From positions 1 to 64,000 of the forward strand of contig NZ_MSJP01000045.1 in the NCBI RefSeq assembly GCF_014596525.1: 64,000 nt of DNA, read 5' to 3'. The position numbers and the translations under genes were made by a program. Positions within the stretch are counted from its first letter, which is position 1. Each line of letters starts with the position of its first letter. The notes under the pieces are model-generated. The model was not told the origin of the DNA. It saw nothing but the letters and a program-made list of their open reading frames with translations, and searched no databases. Below, one piece after another: positions 56,409 through 64,000 of the stretch. The DNA comes from Streptomyces sp. CBMA291. Its GTDB lineage: Bacteria; Actinomycetota; Actinomycetes; Streptomycetales; Streptomycetaceae.

Positions 56409-56441
56409 CCATGGACTGACATCTAACATGTCAGTCCATGG
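56409..56441. promoter_or_regulatory. 14-5-14 palindrome over the GntR start codon
   Basis: CCATGGACTGACAT (56409-56422), spacer CTAAC, ATGTCAGTCCATGG (56428-56441): a perfect inverted repeat that includes the ATG of the regulator (56438-56440) and encloses a -10-like TAACAT (56424-56429). The inner part, TGACAT-N5-ATGTCA, has the size expected for a FadR-type GntR site, so autorepression is likely. Confidence 0.75.
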
Positions 56442-57304
56442 ACGCATTACGGCCCGTGGGCCGGACCCTGTTGCGTGACCGGGCCTACGAGGCGCTGCGC
56501 GAGGCCATCGTGCGCGGTGACCTCGCCCCCGGCGCCGCCCTCAAGGACGCCGATCTCGCCGAACGCCTCGGACTCTCGCGCGCACCCGTGCGCGAGGCCC
56601 TGGCCCGGCTCGGCGACGAAGGACTCGTGGAGTCCAAGCCGCAGAGCTACACGCGGGTCACCCGGCCGGTCAGCCGGGTGGTCAGGGACGCCGCCGCGGT
56701 GGTGCGGGTGATGCACGAACTCGCCGCGAGGACCGGGGTGCCGCTGCTCGGACCCGAGGGCATCCGGGCCATGCGCGAGGCCAACGAGCGCTTCGCGGCG
56801 GCCGTCCGCGCCTCCGACGTGGAGGCGGCGCTCGACGCCGACGACGACCTGCACCAGGTGCTCGTCGTCGCCAGCGGCAACCACGCCGCCGCCGCGACGA
56901 TCGCGCGGTACACCCCTCTGATCCGCCGGGTCGAGCGCCGGCTCTTCGGCGACACGGGAAGCTGCGGCTCCGCGGAGCTGCACGCCCGGCTCATCGACGC
57001 CTGCGAGGCGGGGGACCCGGCGGAGGCGGTACGGGTCACCACGGAGATCTGGGCGGCCCTCGAACAGCTCGCGGACGACGCGATCGAGGTCGCCGAGGTC
57101 ACGGGCATCCCACCCCGATCCGCACAGGACGGACCGGACGCACGGGGCAATCCGGATGTGCGGGATGGGCTGTACGGGCCGGGTGTATCGGGTGCATCGG
57201 GCGAGCCGGATGGGCCGGATGGTCTGGGTGAGCCGGAGGGGCCGGGCGCCGTGCCCCGGGCATCCGGGGAAGCCCCCCGACCGACCGGCCCGGCGGTGCC
57301 GTAG
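56438..57304 (+). CDS. GntR-family (FadR subfamily) regulator of acdS
   Basis: 288 residues. Winged helix [65 protein letters not shown] (near 13-77) and an FCD ligand domain (near 82-215) with the metal-binding pattern DDDLHQVL, His near 199 (ELHARLIDACEAGD). From about residue 225 the protein continues in a Gly/Pro/Asp-rich low-complexity tail (GLYGPGVSGASGEPDGPDG) unlike other family members. No ribosome site; TAACAT eight nt before the ATG suggests a leaderless mRNA. ACC deaminase follows after 45 nt; regulators of this class are commonly next to acdS in actinobacteria. Confidence 0.93.
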   Translation: MDALRPVGRTLLRDRAYEALREAIVRGDLAPGAALKDADLAERLGLSRAPVREALARLGDEGLVESKPQSYTRVTRPVSRVVRDAAAVVRVMHELAARTGVPLLGPEGIRAMREANERFAAAVRASDVEAALDADDDLHQVLVVASGNHAAAATIARYTPLIRRVERRLFGDTGSCGSAELHARLIDACEAGDPAEAVRVTTEIWAALEQLADDAIEVAEVTGIPPRSAQDGPDARGNPDVRDGLYGPGVSGASGEPDGPDGLGEPEGPGAVPRASGEAPRPTGPAVP

Positions 57305-57349
57305 CGCGTCCAGGACTCGACCAGCAGCCGTCACTCACCGGGAGCCGCT

Positions 57350-58369
57350 TTGCCGATCACCGATTTCGAACGCTATCCGCTCCTCTTCGGGCCTTCCCCC
57401 GTCCATCCTCTCGAACGGCTCACCCACCACCTCGGCGGCGCCACCCTGTGGGCCAAGCGCGAGGACTGCAACTCCGGTGTCGCGTACGGCGGGAACAAGA
57501 CCCGCAAGCTGGAGTACCTGGTCGCGGACGCCCTCGCGCAGGGCTGCGACACCCTCGTCTCCATCGGCGGGGTCCAGTCGAACCACACCCGTCAGGTCGC
57601 CGCCGTCGCCGCCCGCGCCGGAATGCGCTGCGTACTCGTCCAGGAGAGCTGGGTCGACTGGCCGGACGCCGTCTACGACAAGGTCGGCAACATCCTGATC
57701 AGCCGGCTCGCCGGGGCCGATGTCCGGCTGGTGCGGGCCGGTTTCGGGATCGGCTTCAAGGAGAGCTGGGAGCAGGCCCTGCGGGAGGTCGAGGAGGGCG
57801 GCGGCAAGCCGTACGCGATCCCGGCGGGTGCCTCCGATCACCGGCTCGGCGGCCTCGGCTTCGCCAACTGGGCGTACGAGGTGGCCGAGCAGGAGCGGGA
57901 ACTGGGCGTCTTCTTCGACACCGTGGTCGTCTGCTCGGTGACCGGCTCCACCCAGGCGGGCATGGTCGCGGGCTTCGCCGCGCTCGCCGAGGAGGGCGGT
58001 CGCGCCCGCCGGATCGTGGGCGTCGACGCCTCGGCGAAGCCCGCCGAGACGAAGGAGCAGATCACCCGGATCGCCCGGGACACCGCCGCCCTGATCGGCG
58101 TCGAGCGCCCGCTGACGGGGCAGGACGTCGAGCTGGACGAGCGCTACCACGCGGGCGTGTACGGCATCCCGGACGAGGCGACCCTCGACGCGATGCGGCT
58201 CGCCGCCCGCACCGAGGGCATGGTCACCGACCCCGTCTACGAGGGGAAGTCGATGGCGGGGCTGATCGATCTGGTGGACCGGGGGGAGATCGGCCGGGAC
58301 TCGACCGTGCTCTACGCCCACCTCGGCGGTCAGCCCGCCCTCAACGCCTACAGCGCCCTGTTCTCCTAG
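57350..58369 (+). CDS. acdS: 1-Aminocyclopropane-1-carboxylate deaminase
   Basis: 339 residues, the standard AcdS length. PLP enzyme splitting the ethylene precursor ACC to ammonia and 2-oxobutyrate; typical of plant-associated bacteria. PLP Lys in [12 protein letters not shown] near 50, [10 protein letters not shown] near 76-85, [13 protein letters not shown] near 264-276 with Tyr, and [11 protein letters not shown]...[15 protein letters not shown]: the Glu after Tyr-294 and the Leu in HLGG mark true ACC deaminases rather than D-cysteine desulfhydrases. TTG start at 57350 with GGAG at 57341-57344. Probable operon with the GntR gene. Confidence 0.95.
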   Translation: MPITDFERYPLLFGPSPVHPLERLTHHLGGATLWAKREDCNSGVAYGGNKTRKLEYLVADALAQGCDTLVSIGGVQSNHTRQVAAVAARAGMRCVLVQESWVDWPDAVYDKVGNILISRLAGADVRLVRAGFGIGFKESWEQALREVEEGGGKPYAIPAGASDHRLGGLGFANWAYEVAEQERELGVFFDTVVVCSVTGSTQAGMVAGFAALAEEGGRARRIVGVDASAKPAETKEQITRIARDTAALIGVERPLTGQDVELDERYHAGVYGIPDEATLDAMRLAARTEGMVTDPVYEGKSMAGLIDLVDRGEIGRDSTVLYAHLGGQPALNAYSALFS

Positions 58370-58415
58370 GGTCTGTCCGCTCCTCCCGGCCCTCCCCGGG
58401 CGGGACGCCGGTCGC

Positions 58416-59663
58416 TCAGAGGGACTGGGCGGCCGGCTTCACCATGCCCCGGACGGTCCGCGACTTCACGAAGTCGCCCATCGCGGTCATCTCCCATTCG
58501 CCGCTGAACTGCCGGATCAGCTTGGCCATCATCACGCCGGTCTGCGGCTCGGCGGTGGTGAGGTCGAAGCGGACCAGCTCCTCGCCGGTGGCCGCGTCGA
58601 GCAGTCGGCAGTAGGCCTTGGCGACCTCGGTGAACTTCTGCCCCGAGAAGGAGTTGACCGTGAAGACCAGACCGGTGACGTCGGCGGGGAGGCGGCCCAG
58701 ATCGACGGTGATCACCTCGTCGTCGCCCGCGCCCTCGCCGGTGAGATTGTCGCCGGAGTGCTTCACCGAACCGCCCAGGATGCTCAGCTTGCCGAAGTAG
58801 CAGCTGTCCAGGTGGTTGCGCTGGGGTCCGTACGCGATGACGGAGGCGTCCAGGTCGATGTCCTTGCCCCGGTACGCGGGCTCCCAGCCCAGGCCCATCC
58901 TGACCTGGGAGAGCAGCGGGCGGCCACCCTTGACCAGGGACACGGTCTGGTTCTTCTGGAGGCTGACCCGGCCCTTGTCGAGGTTGACCTTGCCGCCGGA
59001 GAGCGGCGCGGCGGCCGGGGGAGCGGGCGGTGCGGGCGGGACGGGAGGCACGGGGGCCGAGACCCGGGGGTCCACCGGGGCGACCGGCGGGACGGGCGGG
59101 GCGACGGGCGGGGAGACCGGCGCGGGCGGGGCGACGGGGGTGGTGGCGGGTTCGGGGGCGGGCTCCTCCACCGAGACGCCGAAGTCCGTCGCGATCCCGG
59201 CCAGCCCGTTGGCGTAGCCCTGGCCGACGGCACGGGCCTTCCATGCGCCGTTGCGCAGATAGATCTCGACGACCACGAGCGCGGTCTCGGTGGCCAGCCG
59301 GGGCGGGGTGAAGGTGGCGAGGACGGCGCCGCCGTCCGCGTCCCGCAGGGTGGCCGTGGGCTCGATGCCCTGGAAGGTCTGTCCTGCGGCGTCCGGGCTC
59401 GCCGTGACGACGATCCGCTCGACACCGGCGGGAAGGGCCCCGGTGTCGACGAGGATCGCGTCGGGGGCGGTCCCACCGCCGGAGCGGTAGGTGACACCGG
59501 GCCCGGACGGCTGGTTGTAGAAGATGAAGTCGTCGTCCGAGCGGACCTTGCCGTTGGCGCCGAGCAGCAGGCCCGAGACGTCGAGCCGCACCGGGGCGGC
59601 CACGTCCACCGCCACGCGCACGGCGGTGAGAGGGATGTTCGAGCCGGGGGTCATTACGGTCAT
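58416..59663 (-). CDS. Tandem TerD-domain protein
   Basis: 415 residues. Two TerD/Ca2+-binding domains flank a 60-residue Pro/Val/Ala linker (near 165-225). First: VDVSGLLLGANGKVRSDDDFIFYNQPSGPGVTYRSG...RIVVTASPD...TFQGIEPTATLRDADG; second: VSLVKGGRPLLSQVRMGLGWEPAYRGKDIDLDASVIAYGPQRNHLDSCYFGKL...VKHSGDNLTGEGAGDDEVITVDLGRLPADVTGLVFTVNSFSGQKFTEV. The Asp-rich DDDF and GDNLTGEGxGDDE loops are the Ca2+ sites. TerD proteins act in cytosolic stress complexes with TerC-type membrane proteins. Start ATG at 59663, with a second ATG three codons later. Divergent from the AraC regulator. Confidence 0.92.
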   Translation of the reverse strand: MTVMTPGSNIPLTAVRVAVDVAAPVRLDVSGLLLGANGKVRSDDDFIFYNQPSGPGVTYRSGGGTAPDAILVDTGALPAGVERIVVTASPDAAGQTFQGIEPTATLRDADGGAVLATFTPPRLATETALVVVEIYLRNGAWKARAVGQGYANGLAGIATDFGVSVEEPAPEPATTPVAPPAPVSPPVAPPVPPVAPVDPRVSAPVPPVPPAPPAPPAAAPLSGGKVNLDKGRVSLQKNQTVSLVKGGRPLLSQVRMGLGWEPAYRGKDIDLDASVIAYGPQRNHLDSCYFGKLSILGGSVKHSGDNLTGEGAGDDEVITVDLGRLPADVTGLVFTVNSFSGQKFTEVAKAYCRLLDAATGEELVRFDLTTAEPQTGVMMAKLIRQFSGEWEMTAMGDFVKSRTVRGMVKPAAQSL

Positions 59664-59832
59664 GCCAGGGGTAACGAACCGGACGCCTTTGCCGTTCCCT
59701 TACTTTTCTCCGATTCGGCCACTCCGGTGACACGCGGTTCCGCCGGTAGGGGGTCCGCTGACACGCGGACGTGGCATGCCGGGCATCCTGCCGTTCCCGG
59801 TCAGATCAGTCATATGAATATTCTTTCGATCC

Positions 59833-60879
59833 ATGGGTGCAGTGGGGGCGAAGAGGCCGGTGGTGCCGGTGGAATCGGTGGGGGCCGCGGGTGACGGGGC
59901 TCCGGCGGGCCTCGTGGACAACAGCCGTTTCCGGACACGGGACGTGGACGAGGCACGCGAGGAACTGGCCCTCCGCTACTACACGAGCCGTATGCGGGTC
60001 GTCGACGGGGAACGGCGCCCCTTCGCGGCGCGCTTCGACACCGTCGCGTTCGGCCCCCTGGTCATCGGCGACCTGAGCTGCGGGGCGGACGTCCGGATGA
60101 GTTTCGGCGAACTCGGCGCGTACCACCTGAACGCCCCGCTCGACGGCGTGATGGAGATGCGGCAGGGCGGGGCCCCCGCCGTCGCGACCGCGACCCGGGC
60201 GCTGCTGCTCGACCCGGCGGGGGACACCTACCTCGACCGCTGGAGCGGCGACTGCCGGACGCTGTCCGTGAAGGTGGACGCCGCCGTGCTCCGCGAGCGC
60301 CTGGAGCACCTGATCGGCCGCCCGCCGCGCGGATCGCTCACCTTCGCGCCCGCCGTCGACATCACCCGGGGCCCCGGTCTGAGCTGGGTCCGCTTCGCCC
60401 GTCAGGTCGCGGCCGAGGCGCTCGCGGGGGAGGGCCTCGCCCGGCACGAACTGGTCGCGCGCCCCCTCCAGGAAGCCCTGCTCAACGGGTTGCTGCTGGC
60501 CGCCGAACACCCCTGGCGCGAGGCACTGGCCCATCCGGGGGAACCACGCCGACCGGCCCCCGTCAAACGGGTGATGGACGCGGTACGGGAACGCCCCGAG
60601 CACCCCTTCACCACCACCGACCTCGCCGCCCTGGCCCGGGTCAGCGTCCGCCGCCTCCAGGAGTCCTTCCGGGAGTACGTGGGGATGTCCCCGATGGCGT
60701 ACGTACGGGAGGTCCGCCTCGACCGGGTCCGCGCGGAACTGCGGGCGGCGGACCCTGACGAGGTGAGCGTGAGCGAGGTGGCCTGGCGCTGGGGCTTCGG
60801 CCACCAAGGGCGGTTCGCCGCGCGCTACCGGGAGAAGTACGGCGAGTCGCCGTCCAGGACCCTGCGCGGGGGCCGTTGA
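59833..60879 (+). CDS. AraC-family transcription regulator
   Basis: 348 residues. N-terminal AraC-binding-like (cupin, type 2) domain, about 25-200: FDTVAFGPLVIGDLSCGADVRMSFGELGAYHLNAPLDGVMEMRQGG...LDPAGDTYLDRWSGDCRTLSVKVDAAVLRERLEHLIG. C-terminal double helix-turn-helix near 240-345: HPFTTTDLAALARVSVRRLQESFREYVGMSPMAYVREVRLDRVRAELRAADPDEVSVSEVAWRWGFGHQGRFAARYREKYGESPSRTLR. The effector and targets are unknown; none of its neighbours is an evident catabolic operon on the same strand. ATG at 59833; weak ribosome site. Confidence 0.92.
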   Translation: MGAVGAKRPVVPVESVGAAGDGAPAGLVDNSRFRTRDVDEAREELALRYYTSRMRVVDGERRPFAARFDTVAFGPLVIGDLSCGADVRMSFGELGAYHLNAPLDGVMEMRQGGAPAVATATRALLLDPAGDTYLDRWSGDCRTLSVKVDAAVLRERLEHLIGRPPRGSLTFAPAVDITRGPGLSWVRFARQVAAEALAGEGLARHELVARPLQEALLNGLLLAAEHPWREALAHPGEPRRPAPVKRVMDAVRERPEHPFTTTDLAALARVSVRRLQESFREYVGMSPMAYVREVRLDRVRAELRAADPDEVSVSEVAWRWGFGHQGRFAARYREKYGESPSRTLRGGR

Positions 60880-61248
60880 CGGGGGCGGGCGACGGGGTCC
60901 GGGTGACGGGGTCCGGGTGACGAGGGCCCTGTGACGAAGGGGGCGTCGGACGGTCGTTGCCGGGCTGCCGGGCTGCCGGGGGCCCTTGGCGGGCCTTGGC
61001 GGATCGGCCGGTGGGTCGCCATGCGGATCGGCCGGTGGTGCGTTGGCGGGGCGGCGGGTGCGGTGGGTGCGCCAGGGCGGTGGGTGCGCCAGGGCGGTGG
61101 GGTGGTGCCTCCGTGTGCGCCGACCCGTCGCGCATTTCGGACAGGTGTCGCGTTCCGCGGCTCGCGATGATCTTCGGCCCGGCCTACGGTGAGCGGGTCG
61201 GGAGCGCCTGCCGCTCCCCTGACCCGGGCCCTGGCCGGCTCCCCCGTA
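60880..61248. other. 369-nt intergenic region with short tandem repeats
   Basis: Contains GACGGGGTCCGGGT twice (near 60889 and 60904), GCCGGGCTGCCGGG near 60958-60980, GCGGATCGGCCGGTGG twice (near 60999 and 61024) and a 17-bp unit GGTGGGTGCGCCAGGGC at 61062 and 61079. It lies at the 3' ends of convergent genes. No coding or regulatory feature recognised. Confidence 0.6.
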
Positions 61249-62088
61249 TCAGTCCGGCCGGGGCCCGTGTACTTCCTTCCGGCGTGGCCACAGCGGCGGG
61301 TCCACGCAGAAGCGTCCGCCCACGTAGAGGTCGTCGGCGCTGCCTTCCGGGGGCAGCCCCTGCTCGGCGATCAGCCGTCGCGCGTACCGCTCCGAGTCGT
61401 CCCGCGGTGCGTAGCCGAGCGCCCGCGCGCCGGAAAGGTCCCACCACCCGCGCGTGTTGGCGGAGGAGCCGTACACCACGGTGTGGCCGACGTCCCCGGC
61501 GGTGAGCGCGGCGTGCAGCAGCCGGGCGCAGTCGGCGGGGCTGAGCCACAGGGCCAGGTTCCGCACCGAGGTGGGCTCGGGGAAGCAGGCGCCGATCCGG
61601 ACCGAGACGGTCTCGACGCCGTGCAGGTCCCAGTACAGCTGGGCCAGGTCCTCCGCGAAGCACTTGGAGAGCCCGTAGAAGGTGTCGGGCCGGTGCGGGG
61701 TGCCGACCGGGACGGGCGGCTCGCCCGCGCGTGGCCGCCGGGTGAAGCCGACGGCGTGGTTGCTGGAGGCGAGCACCACCCGCCGGACGCCCTCGGCGCG
61801 GGCCGCCTCGTACAGGTTCCGGGTCCCCACCACATTGGCCGCGAGGACCTCCTCGAAGGACGCCTCCAGGGAGATGCCCGCCAGATGCACGATCGCGTCG
61901 ACGCCCCGGACCGCCTCGCGCAGCGCCGCCCGGTCGGCGAGATCGGCGAGGACCGCGTCCGGCGCGCCCGGCACCGGCACGACGTCCAGGAGCCGCAGCG
62001 CGTATCCGTACGGGGGCAGCAGCTCCCGCATCGGCGTCCCGATGTTCCCGGCGGCGCCGGTGAGCAGGACGGTGCGGGGTGCGGACAT
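61249..62088 (-). CDS. NAD-dependent epimerase/dehydratase family enzyme, uronate dehydrogenase-like
   Basis: 279 residues from ATG at 62088, which has GGAGGG about nine nt upstream. Extended short-chain dehydrogenase: NAD loop TGAAGNIGTPMRELL near 10-24, DLADRAAL near 47, VHLAGIS near 66-72, catalytic Tyr-x3-Lys in FYGLSKCFAEDLAQLY near 138-153. SSNHAVGFT, VRIGACFPEP and LALWLSPADCARLLHAALTA are features of uronate dehydrogenases, which oxidise galacturonate or glucuronate to the lactone. The GntR gene upstream on the same strand may control it. Substrate not proven. Confidence 0.85.
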   Translation of the reverse strand: MSAPRTVLLTGAAGNIGTPMRELLPPYGYALRLLDVVPVPGAPDAVLADLADRAALREAVRGVDAIVHLAGISLEASFEEVLAANVVGTRNLYEAARAEGVRRVVLASSNHAVGFTRRPRAGEPPVPVGTPHRPDTFYGLSKCFAEDLAQLYWDLHGVETVSVRIGACFPEPTSVRNLALWLSPADCARLLHAALTAGDVGHTVVYGSSANTRGWWDLSGARALGYAPRDDSERYARRLIAEQGLPPEGSADDLYVGGRFCVDPPLWPRRKEVHGPRPD

Positions 62089-62276
62089 GGGGTTGTCCCT
62101 CCGGTGGATGCCGTGCCGGGTCGATCCGCGCCGTGACCGCGTCGCGCTGTTTCTTCGGTACGGCGGCAGGGGCACGCTAGGGAAGCGCCTGACGGGGCGT
62201 CAAGGAGGCGTCCCGGCACGTGTCCTGGTGCGTTCTGGCGTGCGTCCGGAGTGGTCGGCCTGCCCGGCCCTCGGGG

Positions 62277-63017
62277 TTACGTCCCGCCCGCCGTCCGGTC
62301 GGCCGAAGGGGACAGCGGAGGGGCGGTGGAGACGGCCGAAGGGTGCAGGAGGGGGGCGGTCGAGGCCCGGGTGTCCGCGACGTGCGCGCGGGCCAGTGCC
62401 TCCGCGCGCTCCTCGTCGCCGTCCCGGACGGCCTCGTACAGACGCTCGTGGGCCCCGCACATCGGCTCGCCGTCCGACTCCGCCGAGGTGAGCCGGAAGA
62501 GCCGCCGCAGCCGCGCGTCGAGCGGTGCCATCATCTCCACCAGGAGCGGGTTGCCGGAGAGTTCGACGATGTGCCGGTGGAAGTCGGCGTTGAGCGAGAC
62601 GGCCTCGCGCAGCCGCCCCGACTCCGCCGCCCGCCGGGCCCGCGCGAGCAGCCGCTCAAGCTCCCCAAGCCGTACGGGCTCCGCGTGCCGCGCCGCGAGC
62701 CGCGCGGCGAGGCCCTCCAGGTTCTCCCGTACGTCGAAGAGGTGCACGGCGTCCTCGGGCCCGAACTCCGTCACCAGCGCGCCCCGGCGCGGCCGTACCG
62801 AAAGGAACCCCTCCGACTCCAGCCGCTGCATGGCCTCGCGCACGGGCACCCGGGAGACCCGCAGCTCATCGGCGATCTCCCGCTCCACGAGCCGTGTGCC
62901 CGCCGGATGCACCCCCTCGATGATCCGCTCCCGCAGCTCCACGTAGACCTGCTCCCGCAGGGAAGGCGGGGCGTCGACGGGGGCGCCTTCGCGGTCGAGG
63001 GGGGTGCGGTCGGTCAT
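62277..63017 (-). CDS. GntR-family (FadR/FCD) regulator
   Basis: 246 residues. Winged helix SLREQVYVELRERIIEGVHPAGTRLVEREIADELRVSRVPVREAMQRLESEGFLSVRPRRGALVTEF near 19-85; FCD domain with the metal-ligand His residues in DFHRHIVELSGNPLLVEMM near 144 and GAHERLYEAVRDGDEERAEALARAHV near 187-212. ATG at 63017 has GGAG eight nt upstream. It stands between the deaminase-like gene (38 nt upstream) and the dehydrogenase gene (188 nt downstream), all on the minus strand, so it may control either. Confidence 0.92.
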   Translation of the reverse strand: MTDRTPLDREGAPVDAPPSLREQVYVELRERIIEGVHPAGTRLVEREIADELRVSRVPVREAMQRLESEGFLSVRPRRGALVTEFGPEDAVHLFDVRENLEGLAARLAARHAEPVRLGELERLLARARRAAESGRLREAVSLNADFHRHIVELSGNPLLVEMMAPLDARLRRLFRLTSAESDGEPMCGAHERLYEAVRDGDEERAEALARAHVADTRASTAPLLHPSAVSTAPPLSPSADRTAGGT

Positions 63018-63055
63018 GGGACGGACTCCAAGGGGCCGGGGGTGGGCAGAGCTTC

Positions 63056-64000
63056 TCAGACCAGCAGGCCGTCCCTCGCCACCACCCGGCCCGCACGGAC
63101 TACCAGGTCGCGCCGGGGGACGTCCACCACCGCCTGGGGCAGGCATTCGCCGTGGAGCAGCATGAAGTCGGCGGGGGAGCCGGTCTCCAGGTCCGCCTTC
63201 GGCAGACCGAGCAGTTCCGCGCCGCCGTCGGCGGCGAGCCGGAAGCAGGCTTCGAGGTCCTCGTCGAGCCGCAGGTCCAGGGCCCAGGCCGCCAGCCAGG
63301 CGCGGTGCAGCATGTCCGCGTTGCCGAACGGGCTCCAGCTGTCCCGGACCCCGTCCGAGCCGAGCCCGACCCGCACCCCACGCTCGGCCAGCCGCCGGAA
63401 CGGCAGGATCGTCGTCACCGAGAGCGCGACCGTGGTCAGCCCCACCCCCGCCGCCGCGAGCAGCTCCGCCGTCTCGTCCAGCTCCCGCCCGGCGAGACCG
63501 GCGACCGCGAAGGCGTGCGCGACGCTCACCCGGCCCTGGAGCCCGAGCGCCCCGGTCCGCGCCGCGATGTCCCGCAGCACCGAGAGCCCCTGCTCGCCCC
63601 GGTCGTGGAGGTGGATGTCGAGCCCCAGGCCATGCTCGTCCGCGAGCGCGAAGACCGCGTCCAACTGCTCGCCGTCGGCGTCGCCCAGGGCGTCGAAGCC
63701 GGTGGGGTCGATCCCGCCGACATGGGTGACGAGACCGCTCGCGGCGGCCTCCGCGAGCAGTTCGACGGTCCCGGGCGCCCGGACCACGCCGTGCTGCGGG
63801 AAGGCGACCAGCTCCACGTCGACGACGCCCGCGAGCCGTCGGGCCGCCTCCGCGACCGTTTCGACCCCCGCGAGTCCGTACGCCGGGGCCACATCGGCGT
63901 GGGCGCGCATCGCCCGGGTGCCCTGGGCCGCCGCGTGGCACATCAGCCGCAGGGCCCGCTCGCCCACCGGGGTCGGCAGCGCACGGGCCAGCTCCACGTC
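63056..64000 (-). CDS. Cytosine deaminase-like amidohydrolase, C-terminal part (5' end outside window)
   Basis: 315 codons visible; the gene runs off the right edge, so the N-terminal portion with the first metal His-x-His is not seen. A GTG three nt from the edge is in frame but would leave out that site. Present: RAHADVAPAYGLAGVETVAEA, VELVAFPQHGVVRAPGTVELL, GIDPTGFD, the metal-ligand His in LDIHLHDRGEQGLSVL, SVAHAFAVAG (second His), and GLGSDGVRDSWSPFGNADMLHRAWLAAW with the catalytic Asp. This order matches CodA-type deaminases acting on cytosine or related N-heterocycles; DRGEQ replaces CodA's D-E-x-D, so a different substrate is possible. It lies upstream of the GntR gene. Confidence 0.85.
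   Translation of the reverse strand, partial: DVELARALPTPVGERALRLMCHAAAQGTRAMRAHADVAPAYGLAGVETVAEAARRLAGVVDVELVAFPQHGVVRAPGTVELLAEAAASGLVTHVGGIDPTGFDALGDADGEQLDAVFALADEHGLGLDIHLHDRGEQGLSVLRDIAARTGALGLQGRVSVAHAFAVAGLAGRELDETAELLAAAGVGLTTVALSVTTILPFRRLAERGVRVGLGSDGVRDSWSPFGNADMLHRAWLAAWALDLRLDEDLEACFRLAADGGAELLGLPKADLETGSPADFMLLHGECLPQAVVDVPRRDLVVRAGRVVARDGLLV

Noticed and set aside
59814..59894. Alternative plus-strand frame starting ATGAATATTC before the AraC gene
   Set aside because: It overlaps the AraC gene in another frame and gives a Gly-rich product without motifs; the AraC frame encodes a full regulator.

Overview
The window is very GC-rich (roughly 70% or more). Its genes use G/C-ending codons, often start with GTG, and overlap by ATGA or GTGA. 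Gene content (whiA, sufR-sufBDCSUT, opcA, mycothiol-type enzymes, an RbpA-family protein, uvrC-rapZ-yvcK-whiA synteny) points firmly to Streptomyces or a close relative, in the conserved chromosomal core. No rRNA, tRNA, insertion sequence, phage gene or CRISPR array was seen.

Layout. 0-9.5 kb: the end of a gene for a protein with an FtsK/HerA-like domain; a TerC membrane protein behind a yybP-ykoY-type manganese riboswitch; an MHS-type transporter; a metallo-beta-lactamase-fold hydrolase with a mycothiol-dependent-type enzyme; uvrA; and a Tat-exported Rieske lipoprotein. 9.9-15.5 kb: the uvrC-rapZ-yvcK-whiA operon joins DNA repair, sugar/envelope control and sporulation; a 39-42 bp tandem repeat begins at the whiA stop codon. 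15.5-18.5 kb: a secreted M14 carboxypeptidase. 18.7-36 kb: a central-carbon island with gap-pgk-tpiA, pgi, and the minus-strand pentose phosphate operon tkt, tal, zwf, opcA, pgl. secG, an RbpA-family gene, an exporter and two PH-domain membrane proteins lie among them. ctaB faces tkt, and ctaA follows on the minus strand.

37.6-47 kb: an ABC-2 exporter, a formate/nitrite-type channel, then the SUF iron-sulfur operon (sufR, sufB, sufD, Rieske ferredoxin, sufC, sufS, sufU, sufT). A near-consensus IdeR/DmdR iron box and a SufR-type operator lie upstream, so iron status and Fe-S demand may both control the operon. 47-64 kb: a membrane protein, an SMR efflux/TetR pair, dapD, a quinoprotein-like lipoprotein, a DapA-family lyase, an unknown acidic protein, PhoX phosphatase with a Pho-box-like repeat, GntR-acdS (ACC deaminase), a double TerD protein, an AraC regulator, a uronate-dehydrogenase-like enzyme, another GntR regulator, and the C-terminal part of an amidohydrolase cut by the window edge.

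I found no clearly new multi-gene system. The most interesting signals are regulatory: the iron box plus SufR operator; a likely whiA promoter embedded in yvcK and betrayed by a cluster of AT-ending codons; the Pho-box repeat; the long palindrome over the acdS-linked GntR start codon; and about ten genes whose -10-like hexamer sits 6-8 nt before the start codon, suggesting leaderless mRNAs.
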